Shown here in pieces: positions 5,644 through 14,271 of a stretch of DNA of 55,903 nucleotides. How positions within the stretch are numbered: position 1 is the first letter of the stretch; each line of letters starts with the position of its first letter. Under the pieces are notes generated by a model. That model did no database searches and was not told the origin of the DNA. It was given only the letters and a program-made list of their open reading frames with translations. A program made the position numbers and the translations under genes. Where the stretch lies: NCBI GenBank assembly GCA_946415705.1, contig CAMKTN010000014.1, positions 1-55,903 of the forward strand. Direction: 5' to 3'. This DNA is from an uncultured Prevotellaceae bacterium (GTDB taxonomy: Bacteria > Bacteroidota > Bacteroidia > Bacteroidales > Bacteroidaceae).

Positions 5644-8502
5644 ATGAAATTGATTAGATTTTGGATGGCGGTGGCACTCGTGGTCGCCGCCATCTTTTTA
5701 TGCCCCGAACCCGCACAAGCACAATGGTTCAATGTCCGTGGAACTGTCTATGAGAGTTCTACGCTGAAGCCGTTGCCAGGCGCCAATGTGGCCGTCAACG
5801 ACTCCACAGGCAAGATGGTGGCGGGTAGGCAGACGCAGGAGAACGGCCTGTTCCTCATCCCCGGTGTGCCGGAGGGGAAATATACGGTGAAGGTGTCGTT
5901 CATGGGCTTCAAGGCACAGACATTCCAACTCAACCTCAGCGGCAAGAGCGGCAACAAGCGGGTGCAGGACATCCTCCTGCGCGAGGATGCCACGATGATG
6001 GCGGAGGCTGTGGTGGAGGGTAAGCTGCCGGAGATGACGGTCGTGGACGACACGGTGATGTACAACGCCTCTGCCTTCACGGTGCCGCCGGGCTCGATGG
6101 TGGAGGAGCTCATCAAGAAGCTGCCGGGCATCGTCATCGACGAGGATGGCAAAATCACGCACAACGGCAAGGAGGTGCGGCAGATCCTCGTGGATGGCAA
6201 GGAGTTCTTCGGGCGCAACCAACAGACGGTGCTCAAGAACATCCCCGCCGACATCGTGGATAAGGTGAAGGCCTATGATAAGCAGAGCGACCTGGCACGC
6301 ATCACCGGCATCGACGACGGCGAGGAGCAGACGGTGCTGGACCTCGAAATCAAGAAGGACAAGCGGCGCGGATGGTTCGGGCGCGCGACGGGCGGCTACG
6401 GCACGGAGCGGCGCTACACGGGCCACGCCGACGTCTATCGCTTCCTGGACAAGCAGAAGGTGGGCGTCGTGGGCAATGCCAACAACACCGACGGCAACGG
6501 CATGCGCGACAACCAGGATGTGGCGGCGAGCCTCAACCTGGAGTGGAAGAAGCTGGAGCTGAACGGCGGCGCCACAGGGCGCTTCAACCAGTCGCGGGGC
6601 TCCTCGTGGAGCAACTCGCAGAACTTCGAGAACCGCACGGCAGCCTACAGCAACCGCGAGAGCAGCAATGCGGGCCACGGCGCCTCCTTTGAGTCGCGCT
6701 GGCGCATCGAATGGAAGCCGGACACGATGACCAACATCCTGATGCGCCCGGAGTTCACGTTCAACAAGACCGACAGCCGTTCGCGCAACGAGAGTGCCAC
6801 GTTCAGCGAGAATCCCTATGACTACGCCACCGACCCGCTGAGGCAGCTGGAGCAGCTGCGCGGCATCGGCGTGAACCACAATCTGACAGCCAACCAGAAC
6901 GACAACCGCGCCATCTCGGGTAACCTCGCCATACAGGTGAACCGACGACTGCGCAAGGCTGGGCGCAACATCACCTTCAACCTCAACGGAGGCCTGAACC
7001 AGAACGACGGCAACACCAGCAACTACTCGCTGATTGACTACTACCAGCTGCTGGCGCGCACAGGCGGCGACTCCATCTATCACAAGATCCAGTACGACGA
7101 TGCCTACAGCGCAGGGCGCAACATCTCGGCGCGCGTCTCCTACACCGAGCCGCTGGCGACGGGGCATTTCCTGCAGTTCTCCTATAACTACTCCTACCGC
7201 TTCACGGACCGCCGCCGCGATGTGGCCAGCATCTTCGACCCCTTTGTGACGGCCTACGGGTTGGATGTAGAGAACTACGAGGGACACCTAGGCCTCGCCA
7301 CACCTGACACGGCGCAGTGCAGCTACACCAAGAACCACTACCAGAACCACGACGCACGCGTGCAATACCGCTTCATCACGTCCAAGGTGCGCCTCAACGC
7401 GGGCATCAACGTGCAGCCGCAGGTCAACGAGGTGGACTACACGAAAGGCTTCAAGCACTACGATGTGTCGCGCACCGTCGTGAACTGGTCGCCGACCATC
7501 AACTTCCGCTACCGCTTTTCGCGCCAGCACCAGATAGAGGCGCGCTACGGCGGGCAGAGCGGACAACCCTCCATCACCGACCTCATCCCTGACACGCTCT
7601 CCAATGCCAACCCGCTGAACATACGCATTGGTAACCCCACGCTGAAGCCCAGCTTCACGCATAATGCGCGGGCGGAGTGGCGGCTCAACATCCCCGACCT
7701 GCAGCGCACGTTCAACCTCAATGCCAGCGCCCGCGCCACGCAGAACGCCACCACCAACCGCACTGAATACAATGACCAGACGGGTGGGCGCGTGAGCATG
7801 CCCGTGAACATCAACGGTAACTGGAACGCCAGCACGAACTTCAACTTCAACACCGCCCTGCGCGACCGTCGCTTCCGCATCAACACCAACACCTCCTATA
7901 ATCACACCACCGCCAACGGCTATGTCTATCGTTCGGCAGAGAAGGCGACGGTGAAGAATGTCGTGAACAGCAACAATGTCCACCAGAGCGCACGCTTCAC
8001 CTACCGCCAGGATTTCGATGTGGTGCCCGTCTATGCCGACGATGCCCTCGACGGCGACGAGCCTATATCGTGGCTCAAGAACTCGCTGGAGCTGAACCTC
8101 AACGTGGGCGGCAGCTACAATGCCTCGCGCGCGACGGCCACGTCGGCCTCAGACCTCGACACCTACAACTACTCGGCGGGCTTCAGCGGCATCTTGAACT
8201 TCTATTTCGGACTGAACATCTCCACAGACCTGAACCTGCATTGTCGTCGCGGCTTTGCCGATGAGGTGATGAATACTAACCAATGGATATGGAATGCGCA
8301 AGTTACCTACTCCTTCCTGAAGCGGAGGAATGCGATGTTCACCCTCCGCTGGAACGACATCCTGCGACAGCGCGATATGGTGAACCGCAGCGTCACGGCG
8401 ACAGCGCGTACGGACGGCGACAGCGAGCGCGTACTCTCCTATGTCCTCCTCACTTTCACCTACCGTTTCCACATCTTCGGAGGACATTCATTGAACCTTT
8501 GA
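5644..8502 (+). CDS. Outer membrane beta-barrel protein, TonB-dependent-receptor-like
   Basis: The 952-residue protein starts at MKLIRFWMAVALVVAAIF (signal peptide ending near AQA) and then has a carboxypeptidase-regulatory-like domain (VRGTVYESSTLKPLPGANV, about 30-110). A plug-like segment follows (MVEELIKKLPGIVIDEDGKI, VRQILVDGKEFFG, about 150-220), then a long C-terminal barrel rich in alternating aromatic strands and Asn. This is the SusC-related outer-membrane-beta-barrel family without a paired SusD. The plug motifs resemble TonB-dependent receptors, but no TonB box is obvious. The ligand is unknown. The upstream in-frame ATG at 5605 would place 13 residues before the signal peptide and is rejected. 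The gene ends in the same 8-bp repeat words that precede the xylanase gene. Confidence 0.85.
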   Translation: MKLIRFWMAVALVVAAIFLCPEPAQAQWFNVRGTVYESSTLKPLPGANVAVNDSTGKMVAGRQTQENGLFLIPGVPEGKYTVKVSFMGFKAQTFQLNLSGKSGNKRVQDILLREDATMMAEAVVEGKLPEMTVVDDTVMYNASAFTVPPGSMVEELIKKLPGIVIDEDGKITHNGKEVRQILVDGKEFFGRNQQTVLKNIPADIVDKVKAYDKQSDLARITGIDDGEEQTVLDLEIKKDKRRGWFGRATGGYGTERRYTGHADVYRFLDKQKVGVVGNANNTDGNGMRDNQDVAASLNLEWKKLELNGGATGRFNQSRGSSWSNSQNFENRTAAYSNRESSNAGHGASFESRWRIEWKPDTMTNILMRPEFTFNKTDSRSRNESATFSENPYDYATDPLRQLEQLRGIGVNHNLTANQNDNRAISGNLAIQVNRRLRKAGRNITFNLNGGLNQNDGNTSNYSLIDYYQLLARTGGDSIYHKIQYDDAYSAGRNISARVSYTEPLATGHFLQFSYNYSYRFTDRRRDVASIFDPFVTAYGLDVENYEGHLGLATPDTAQCSYTKNHYQNHDARVQYRFITSKVRLNAGINVQPQVNEVDYTKGFKHYDVSRTVVNWSPTINFRYRFSRQHQIEARYGGQSGQPSITDLIPDTLSNANPLNIRIGNPTLKPSFTHNARAEWRLNIPDLQRTFNLNASARATQNATTNRTEYNDQTGGRVSMPVNINGNWNASTNFNFNTALRDRRFRINTNTSYNHTTANGYVYRSAEKATVKNVVNSNNVHQSARFTYRQDFDVVPVYADDALDGDEPISWLKNSLELNLNVGGSYNASRATATSASDLDTYNYSAGFSGILNFYFGLNISTDLNLHCRRGFADEVMNTNQWIWNAQVTYSFLKRRNAMFTLRWNDILRQRDMVNRSVTATARTDGDSERVLSYVLLTFTYRFHIFGGHSLNL

Positions 8503-8526
8503 ACTCTTGAACTCTTGAACCCTTAA
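8499..8526. repeat. Short copy of the 8-bp TTGAACTC repeat
   Basis: The words ttgaactc, ttgaactc, ttgaaccc directly follow or overlap the barrel gene's stop codon. They are the reverse complement of the words in the xylanase leader array. The repeat fills the convergent junction with the pseudouridine synthase gene. Confidence 0.85.
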
Positions 8527-10136
8527 AACGGAGCTGGCACCTCAAATCGCAGGCGCTCGCCTGTTGTGGGATGGGTGAACTCCAGGGTCTCGGCATGCAG
8601 GTAGAGGCGGTCGGCGACGTGACCGTAGAGGCGGTCGCCAAGGATGGGGGTGTGGAGGCCTTCAGGCGCGGAGGCGTGGACGCGCAGCTGGTGGGTGCGA
8701 CCCGTTTGGGGGTAGAAGGCCACGCGTGTCACTCTTTGTCCCTTGTGCTCCTCAGTGCCAAGCACCACGTAGTGTGTGACGGCTTCCTTGCCTTGCTCGT
8801 GATCCACGTGCTGATGCGGCATATCGTCGAGGTCGGGGCCGATGGGCAGCGATAGGATGCCCTCGCCCTGTGCGATAGGTCCTTCGAGCAAGGCTATATA
8901 TTTCTTTTTCACTTCGCGATGTTCAAACTGCTGACACAGCGCCCGATGGGTGCGGGCTGTTTTGGCGAGGACCATCACCCCGGACGTGTCTTGATCCAGG
9001 CGATGCACGATGACGCTGCCCTCAATGTCGGGCCACAGGCGCAGGGCCTCATCGAAGAGGTTGGCCTGGTCGGAGCGCCCCGGGATGCTGCACCAACCCT
9101 CGGGTTTCTCGATGACTGCCAGCTGCTCGTCCTCCCATAGCACACGCACGGGGCGCAGAGCCTGCTCATAGTGACCGGCGGGGTCGGCCTCCACGTTCAG
9201 GCCGCGCAGCATGTGTCCCAGGATGGGACGGCATTTGCTGTGGCAGGCGGGAAAGAAAGCGCCAGGTTGGCGGTAGTGTTGGGGATGGGACGGCCCCCAC
9301 CAGAACTCGGCCATCGCCAGCGGTTGCAAGCCCAGCTGATAGGCTGTCTGCAGCAGCTTTGGTGCACAGCACTCGCCGGCGCCGGAGGGGATGAAGGCAC
9401 CCTGCCAGATGTCGAGGAGGTTCTTGCGCTCGCCTTGGGCGTTCAGCATCTCGAACTGCTCGAAGAGCCACTGCTGGAGGGCTTCGCTGCGGCGCTTGCG
9501 CTCCTCGAAGAGGTCGCGGGAGAGGGCGTTGTGGGCCGTCATCTGTTGTTCGAGGGCCATGATCTCTTCCTTGTGCAACTGCTTGGCACGATGGATGTTG
9601 GCCTTCAGGAACTGGCGCTGGCGGATATAGTCAGGCGCATTCGTCTGTTCCTCCTGAGATAGCTTGTGGGCGTCGGATTCCGCTTTCGCCTTAGCGATGG
9701 CAGCGTCGCGCTCCTGCACGAGGGCTGTCAGGCGCTGGCGGGCTTGGCGAATCGCTTCGTTCGCGTGCAGCTCCTCCATGCGGCGGCTGAGCGCCATGAT
9801 GGCGGACTGCTCACGCTGGAAGTAGCTGTCGGGATCCAGGTAGTCCACGACAGGCGGCACAAACCACGGATGCGAGTAGCTTCGCATCAGCTGGCCGGAG
9901 TAAGCCGCAAGAAAAAATAAATTTTCACTATTCACTCCTTCATTCTTCACTCTCACCACCATCACTCCGAACATCTTCCCTTCCGTGACGCTCATCTCAC
10001 GAAGCTGTTGCTGCACGATGGCGGCAGCCCTCACACAGAGCGGGTGGGGTGTATAGCGGAACGGAAAGGTGAAGGCGGTGGGCAGCGGGTCGTCCAGCTG
10101 CTCGAAGGGGTGAACGTAGGCGGGGAGGGCGACCAT
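8523..10136 (-). CDS. RluA-family pseudouridine synthase with long N-terminal extension
   Basis: The 537-residue protein has its catalytic domain at about 325-537, with the signature HRLDQDTSG (catalytic Asp381) and the later PQTGRTHQLRVH and LYGHVADRLYLHA motifs. The first 320 residues form an extension with a long charged helix (about 105-240, rich in Glu, Arg and Gln, coiled-coil-like) and a Cys/His cluster (AGECCAP, ACHSKCRP). This long form occurs in Bacteroidales. It isomerises uridines in rRNA or tRNA; the target is not predictable. Residues 61-75 (VRVKNEGVNSENLFF) are encoded by low-complexity words like those in spacers elsewhere, suggesting a repeat insertion tolerated in frame. The stop codon of the upstream dnaX gene is only two bases before this gene's start codon. 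Confidence 0.9.
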   Translation of the reverse strand: MVALPAYVHPFEQLDDPLPTAFTFPFRYTPHPLCVRAAAIVQQQLREMSVTEGKMFGVMVVRVKNEGVNSENLFFLAAYSGQLMRSYSHPWFVPPVVDYLDPDSYFQREQSAIMALSRRMEELHANEAIRQARQRLTALVQERDAAIAKAKAESDAHKLSQEEQTNAPDYIRQRQFLKANIHRAKQLHKEEIMALEQQMTAHNALSRDLFEERKRRSEALQQWLFEQFEMLNAQGERKNLLDIWQGAFIPSGAGECCAPKLLQTAYQLGLQPLAMAEFWWGPSHPQHYRQPGAFFPACHSKCRPILGHMLRGLNVEADPAGHYEQALRPVRVLWEDEQLAVIEKPEGWCSIPGRSDQANLFDEALRLWPDIEGSVIVHRLDQDTSGVMVLAKTARTHRALCQQFEHREVKKKYIALLEGPIAQGEGILSLPIGPDLDDMPHQHVDHEQGKEAVTHYVVLGTEEHKGQRVTRVAFYPQTGRTHQLRVHASAPEGLHTPILGDRLYGHVADRLYLHAETLEFTHPTTGERLRFEVPAPF

Positions 10137-10138
10137 GA

Positions 10139-11953
10139 TTATGACAGCTCCAGCTTAAAGCTCTTACCGAGGGAGATGAGCGACGAGTTGAGGTCGCAGA
10201 AATGGCGCAACTGCTCGCGCTTGTTGCGTGGCTTGATGACTTGCTCTCCCTGCTCGGGGATGCGGAAGGTGATGGTGATGCCGCTGTGCTGCAGCGGAGC
10301 CTGCATGAAAGCGGTGATGCGCTGCGCAATCTTGCTCAGCATATCGGCAATCTCCTGGTTCTCCACGAGCACCTCGATGCGGCCCTCGTGGGCATCCGTG
10401 ATGGCGGGTTGCATGATCTTCATGCGTTGTGCCAGCGCGGTCTCTTCCTGGGGCATCGTGTTGATGAAGGCCTGCCATTGCAGCAGCACTTCCGTAGAGA
10501 CAAGGTCGCGGTTCTCCTGGGGAGCTGCGACGGGTGCCTCCTCGACGGTGGCTGGGGTGGCGACGGGTGCAGATGTGGTGGCTGTGCTGGCTGCCGTGCG
10601 GTGGATGGATGGTGCCAGCTTGCCCATTTTCAGGGTGGGGCGCTTGGGCGTCGTCGCAGAGGGGAGGGGGATCTTCCGGTCCAACGGATTGGGCACGTTG
10701 GACGGGGTTATGGTTTGTGCAACAGTGGGTTGCGCAGTGAGTTTTGCAGTAGCGGGCTGTTGCGGAGTGGCAACGGGGGCAGTCTCCTTGGCAGCTGCTG
10801 CCAGGAGGCTGAAGATGGGTTTTAAGATACGTACGGGGCGACGCCCCGCACCAGGCTCATCGTCGGTGGCCTGGGCACACTCGATGAGTGTGAGCTCCAC
10901 CTGCAGGCGCTTGTTGCGGCTGGTGCGGTAAGCCTGGTCGCAGTCGTTGCAGAGGCGGATGGCGCGATAGAGCCACTGGGCCTTGCAGCGCTTGGCCTGC
11001 TCGACATAGCGTTGGCGAATGTCATCGCTGACCTCCAGGAGCGAGGCGGTCTGCGGATCGTGGCATACGAGGACGTCGCGCAGGTGGCTGGCGAGACCGC
11101 TGATGAACGGGCCGCCCTCAAAGCCTTTGCCGAGGATCTCGTTGTAGAGCAGCAGGCTCTCGCTGATCTTCTTCTCCAGCATGAAGTCCACGAGGCGGAA
11201 ATAGTAGTCGTAGTCGAGGACGTTGAGGTTCTCGATGACGCGCTGGTAGGTGATGTCGCCGCCAGTGTAGCTGACGACCTGGTCGAAGATGCTGAGGGCA
11301 TCGCGCATACCGCCGTCGGCCTTCTGGGCGATGACGTTCAGCGCTGCGGGTTCGCAGGTGTAGCCTTCCTTCTCTGCCACGTAGGCGAGATGCTTCACCA
11401 TGTTCTCCACGCTCATGCGCTGGAAATCATAGATCTGGCAGCGGCTGAGGATGGTGGGCAGGATCTTGTGCTTCTCGGTGGTGGCGAGGATGAAGATGGC
11501 GTGGGCGGGCGGTTCCTCCAAGGTCTTGAGGAAGGCGTTGAAGGCGGAGGTGGAGAGCATGTGCACCTCGTCGATGATGAACACCTTGTACTTGCCTATC
11601 TGGGGCGGGATGCGTACCTGCTCGATGAGGTTGCGGATGTCATCGACGGAGTTGTTCGAGGCGGCATCCAGCTCGTGGATGTTCAGCGAGCGCTGCTCGT
11701 TGAACGCCTGACAGGACTCGCACTCGTTGCAGGCCTCGCCGTCGTCGTGCGGGTTGAGACAGTTGATGGTCTTGGCGAAGATGCGGGCACAGGTGGTCTT
11801 GCCCACGCCGCGCGGACCGCAGAAAAGATAGGCATGTGCCAGTTTGTTGGCCTTGATGGCATTCTTCAGCGTCGTGGCTATCGCGCCCTGACCGACGACG
11901 GAGTCGAAGGTCATCGGGCGGTATTTGCGTGCTGATACGATGTATTCGGACAT
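10139..11953 (-). CDS. dnaX: DNA polymerase III subunit gamma/tau
   Basis: The 604-residue clamp-loader subunit has Walker A GPRGVGKTT (about 46-54), a four-Cys zinc module (CLNPHDDGEACNECESC, about 65-80), Walker B FIIDEVHML and sensor motif TILSRCQ. Domain III ends near residue 360. A Pro/Ala/Thr-rich linker (about 385-490) and a tau-like C-terminal domain follow. It loads the sliding clamp at the replisome. At the start of the linker a GC-rich palindrome encodes GAGRRPVR. A TAATTTTG -7 box lies at 11974-11981 on the minus strand, 20 bases before the ATG. The gene is followed two bases later by the RluA-type gene, so the two form an operon. Confidence 0.97.
   Translation of the reverse strand: MSEYIVSARKYRPMTFDSVVGQGAIATTLKNAIKANKLAHAYLFCGPRGVGKTTCARIFAKTINCLNPHDDGEACNECESCQAFNEQRSLNIHELDAASNNSVDDIRNLIEQVRIPPQIGKYKVFIIDEVHMLSTSAFNAFLKTLEEPPAHAIFILATTEKHKILPTILSRCQIYDFQRMSVENMVKHLAYVAEKEGYTCEPAALNVIAQKADGGMRDALSIFDQVVSYTGGDITYQRVIENLNVLDYDYYFRLVDFMLEKKISESLLLYNEILGKGFEGGPFISGLASHLRDVLVCHDPQTASLLEVSDDIRQRYVEQAKRCKAQWLYRAIRLCNDCDQAYRTSRNKRLQVELTLIECAQATDDEPGAGRRPVRILKPIFSLLAAAAKETAPVATPQQPATAKLTAQPTVAQTITPSNVPNPLDRKIPLPSATTPKRPTLKMGKLAPSIHRTAASTATTSAPVATPATVEEAPVAAPQENRDLVSTEVLLQWQAFINTMPQEETALAQRMKIMQPAITDAHEGRIEVLVENQEIADMLSKIAQRITAFMQAPLQHSGITITFRIPEQGEQVIKPRNKREQLRHFCDLNSSLISLGKSFKLELS
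10834..10848 (-). repeat. Coding GC palindrome in dnaX linker
   Basis: CGGGGCG and CGCCCCG form a perfect 7-bp-arm palindrome around one base. It encodes part of GAGRRPVR, at the boundary between the clamp-loader core and the linker of DnaX. The GC word is unlike the flanking codons and looks inserted. Confidence 0.6.
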
Positions 11954-11973
11954 ATTATTCTCGGTTTTGCGGG

Positions 11974-11981
11974 CAAAATTA
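11974..11981 (-). promoter_or_regulatory. Promoter -7 box of dnaX
   Basis: TAATTTTG on the minus strand fits TAnnTTTG and is 20 bases from the dnaX ATG. No clear -33 TTTG is seen at the expected spacing. Confidence 0.45.
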
Positions 11982-12092
11982 CATAAAAAGATTGAAAAAA
12001 CGACGTCGAACGAAAAAAACTTTCAACTTTTCAATCACCAACTCTAAACTTTTGCTTATCTTCGCGGCGAGAATGAAAGAAAATAAGGAATA

Positions 12093-12395
12093 ATGAGCAA
12101 GTTTTTAACCTATTGGAACTATGTGCGACGCTACAAGTACTGGGTCGCCATCTTCATCTTCCTGCTGATCATCGGCGTGCTCGATGAGAACAGCCTCTAT
12201 GTCCGCTACCAGCGACAGGTGGAAATCGGTAACCTGAAGCGTGAGATTGACAAGTACCAGACCGAGTACGATGCTGAGACCGAGCAGCTTAACGCGCTGG
12301 AAAACAGTCCGGAGGCTGTGGAGCGCATGGCGCGTGAACGCTATCTCATGAAGCGCGCCAACGAAGATTTGTATGTTTTCTCCTATGATGAATGA
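12093..12395 (+). CDS. DivIC/FtsB-type septum formation initiator
   Basis: The 100-residue protein has a short cytoplasmic N-terminus, one membrane helix (YWVAIFIFLLIIGVL, about 17-31) and a periplasmic coiled coil (YQRQVEIGNLKREIDKYQTE and on), ending with the FtsB/DivIC-like ALENSPEAVERMARERYLMK. It is a bitopic partner of FtsL/DivIB/FtsQ in the division complex. It is transcribed divergently from dnaX and overlaps the next gene by 11 bases. Confidence 0.85.
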   Translation: MSKFLTYWNYVRRYKYWVAIFIFLLIIGVLDENSLYVRYQRQVEIGNLKREIDKYQTEYDAETEQLNALENSPEAVERMARERYLMKRANEDLYVFSYDE

Positions 12396-12777
12396 GCTGA
12401 CGAAAACGCAACTCCTGCTACAGCAGATGGCGGCTGTGCTGATGCTCATCGGCGCGGCGGGCTTCATGCTGCTGCCGTTGGCGGGGACGGTGGTGTTCAC
12501 TGTAGGCGCAGTCATCTTCGTTCCGTTGCAGATGCTGCAGCGCTATGAGGGCAAGAACTTCGTGCTCCGACGCCTGCGCCGCCAGCAAATCCTCGGTGGC
12601 ATAGCCCTGTTGTGTACCGCCTGTTGCATGATCATGCAGGTGGGGCGCTTCGGCTTTGCCATCAGGAACGAGTGGGTCGTGTGCCTCACCGTAGCCTGTA
12701 TTCTGGAACTCTATACCGCTTTCCGCATCCCTGCTGAGTTGAAGAAAGAAGAGGGTGGAGGGAAAGCCAATATTTAA
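12385..12777 (+). CDS. Small multipass membrane protein, function unknown
   Basis: The 130-residue product has four hydrophobic helices (about 13-33, 36-50, 68-88 and 98-114), a basic loop (RRLRRQQ) and a charged C-terminus (ELKKEEGGGK). The start is taken as the first of two adjacent ATGs within the end of the septum gene; the ATG at 12388 or an upstream one at 12373 are alternatives. The overlap suggests translational coupling to the DivIC/FtsB gene. No family is recognised with certainty. Confidence 0.75.
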   Translation: MMNELTKTQLLLQQMAAVLMLIGAAGFMLLPLAGTVVFTVGAVIFVPLQMLQRYEGKNFVLRRLRRQQILGGIALLCTACCMIMQVGRFGFAIRNEWVVCLTVACILELYTAFRIPAELKKEEGGGKANI

Positions 12778-12794
12778 CACATCACACAAAAGAC

Positions 12795-13547
12795 ATGAAG
12801 GTTTTATATTACGCCTACCAGATTCTCATTTCGCCGCTGCTGTTGCTGCTGACGTTGCTGACGGCGCTCGCCACCATCGTGGGCTGCCGCGTGGGAAATG
12901 CTGCGTTCTGGAGCTACTATCCCGGCAAGCTGTGGTCGCAGGCTATGATACGTTTGCTCTTCCTGCCCGTGAAGGTAGAAGGGCGCGAGAACATGGACCC
13001 GCAGCAGAGCTATATCTTCATTCCCAACCATCAGGGTGCCTTCGACATCTTCCTCATCTATGGCTTCCTGAACCGCCCGTTCAAATGGATGCTGAAGTCG
13101 GAACTGCGCCGGATGCCGTTCATCGGCAAAGCCTGCGAGAGTGCCGGCTTTATCTTCGTGGATCAGAAGGGTGGTCCCCGAAAGATGAAAGAAACCCACG
13201 ACCGTGCACGGCAGGTGCTGCAGGGCAGCGTGTCGCTGGTGGTGTTCCCCGAGGGCGCCCGCACATGGGACGGCCGCCTGCGCAAGTTCAAGCGTGGCGC
13301 CTTCCAGCTGGCTACGGAGCTGCAGCTGCCCCTGTTGCCCATCACCATCAACGGTTCCTTCGAGGTGCTGCCGCGCAGCAAGGGCTATGTCAACCTGGTT
13401 AACTGGCACCCACTGACGATGACCATTCACCCCGCCATCACGCCGCCCGCGCCCTCAGAGGACGCTGCACAGAACACCGAGACGGAGCGCGTCATGATGC
13501 AGCAGGCGTATGACATTATAGAGAAGAGATTAGAGATTAAAGATTAG
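12795..13547 (+). CDS. plsC: 1-acyl-sn-glycerol-3-phosphate acyltransferase
   Basis: The 250-residue protein has an N-terminal membrane segment (about 10-32) and the PlsC motifs: HX4D as NHQGAFD (His79, Asp84), GFIFVDQKGG, the glycerol-phosphate-binding FPEGARTWDG and LPITINGSFEVL. It acylates lysophosphatidic acid at the inner membrane to make phosphatidic acid. It follows the small membrane protein gene by 17 bases. The last codons (EKRLEIKD) run into gattagagattaaag spacer words that continue past the stop, so the true C-terminus may have been extended by the repeat. Confidence 0.93.
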   Translation: MKVLYYAYQILISPLLLLLTLLTALATIVGCRVGNAAFWSYYPGKLWSQAMIRLLFLPVKVEGRENMDPQQSYIFIPNHQGAFDIFLIYGFLNRPFKWMLKSELRRMPFIGKACESAGFIFVDQKGGPRKMKETHDRARQVLQGSVSLVVFPEGARTWDGRLRKFKRGAFQLATELQLPLLPITINGSFEVLPRSKGYVNLVNWHPLTMTIHPAITPPAPSEDAAQNTETERVMMQQAYDIIEKRLEIKD

Positions 13548-13556
13548 AGATTAGAG

Positions 13557-14270
13557 ATGAAACATAAATTGTCCATTGTCCATTGTCCATTATTATTCAT
13601 TCTCCTGTTTGCGCTGACGGGATGCAAACCGCATATCGATATTCAGGGCACCAGCTCCATCCCCGAGCTGGAAGGCCGCACGCTATACCTGCGCGTTTAT
13701 CGCGACGGCGACCTGCAGGCCATCGACTCAGTCAGCGTGACACACGGAAAGTTTGCCTTCAGCGGCCCGGAGCAGGACACCACCTGCATGGTCTTCCTCT
13801 TTCTGGATGAGCAGAGCGTGATGCCCTTTGTGCTGGAGCGTGAGACACCGCTAACGATGACACTCGACGAGAATGAAAATAAGGTGGAAGGTTCTGCACT
13901 CAACGACACGCTCTTCGCCTTCATCCGCCGCAAGACCTTGCTCGATGAGCAGATAGCCGCACTCCCGCGCCGCGAGAGTCGTATGATTCTCGACGGCTAT
14001 GACCACGATGACATCCTGCGCCAACTGAGCCAGGAGGCTGCCATCCTGAATGCCCAGGAGAACGAACTCGTGGCGCGTTTCATCAAGGACAATATGGACA
14101 ACGTCCTGGCGCCCGGCATCTTCATGGTCGTCACCTCCAGCCTGCCGCCCATGCTCACCCCGCAAATCGAGGAGCTCGTCACCCTCGCCTCACCCCAGTT
14201 CCTCAACGATGCCTATGTGCAGGAGTTCATGCGCATCGCGCGAGAGAATATGGAGAAGATAAACGAGTAA
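13557..14270 (+). CDS. DUF4369-type lipoprotein
   Basis: The 237-residue protein begins with a lipoprotein signal peptide ending in LTGC (Cys22). A DUF4369-like domain follows (LEGRTLYLRVYRDGDLQAID, GKFAFSGPEQDT, LERETPLTMTLDE, about 35-120), then a helical region. The thioredoxin-like domain often fused to DUF4369 is absent. It is probably anchored in a cell-envelope membrane; its role is unknown. Codons 5-12 of the signal peptide (LSIVHCPL) are made of the spacer word gtccattgtccattgtccatta, so repeat DNA has been recruited into the coding start. It lies nine bases after plsC. Confidence 0.8.
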   Translation: MKHKLSIVHCPLLFILLFALTGCKPHIDIQGTSSIPELEGRTLYLRVYRDGDLQAIDSVSVTHGKFAFSGPEQDTTCMVFLFLDEQSVMPFVLERETPLTMTLDENENKVEGSALNDTLFAFIRRKTLLDEQIAALPRRESRMILDGYDHDDILRQLSQEAAILNAQENELVARFIKDNMDNVLAPGIFMVVTSSLPPMLTPQIEELVTLASPQFLNDAYVQEFMRIARENMEKINE

Positions 14271-14271
14271 G

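Noticed and set aside
5698..7287. Long minus-strand ORF opposite the barrel gene
   Set aside because: It is a GC-rich antisense shadow, full of Val/Arg/His runs, with no motif.
8523..10136. Fusion of two genes in the long RluA-type protein
   Set aside because: Long N-terminal forms of this family are known in Bacteroidales and the frame is continuous, so a recent fusion is not needed to explain it.
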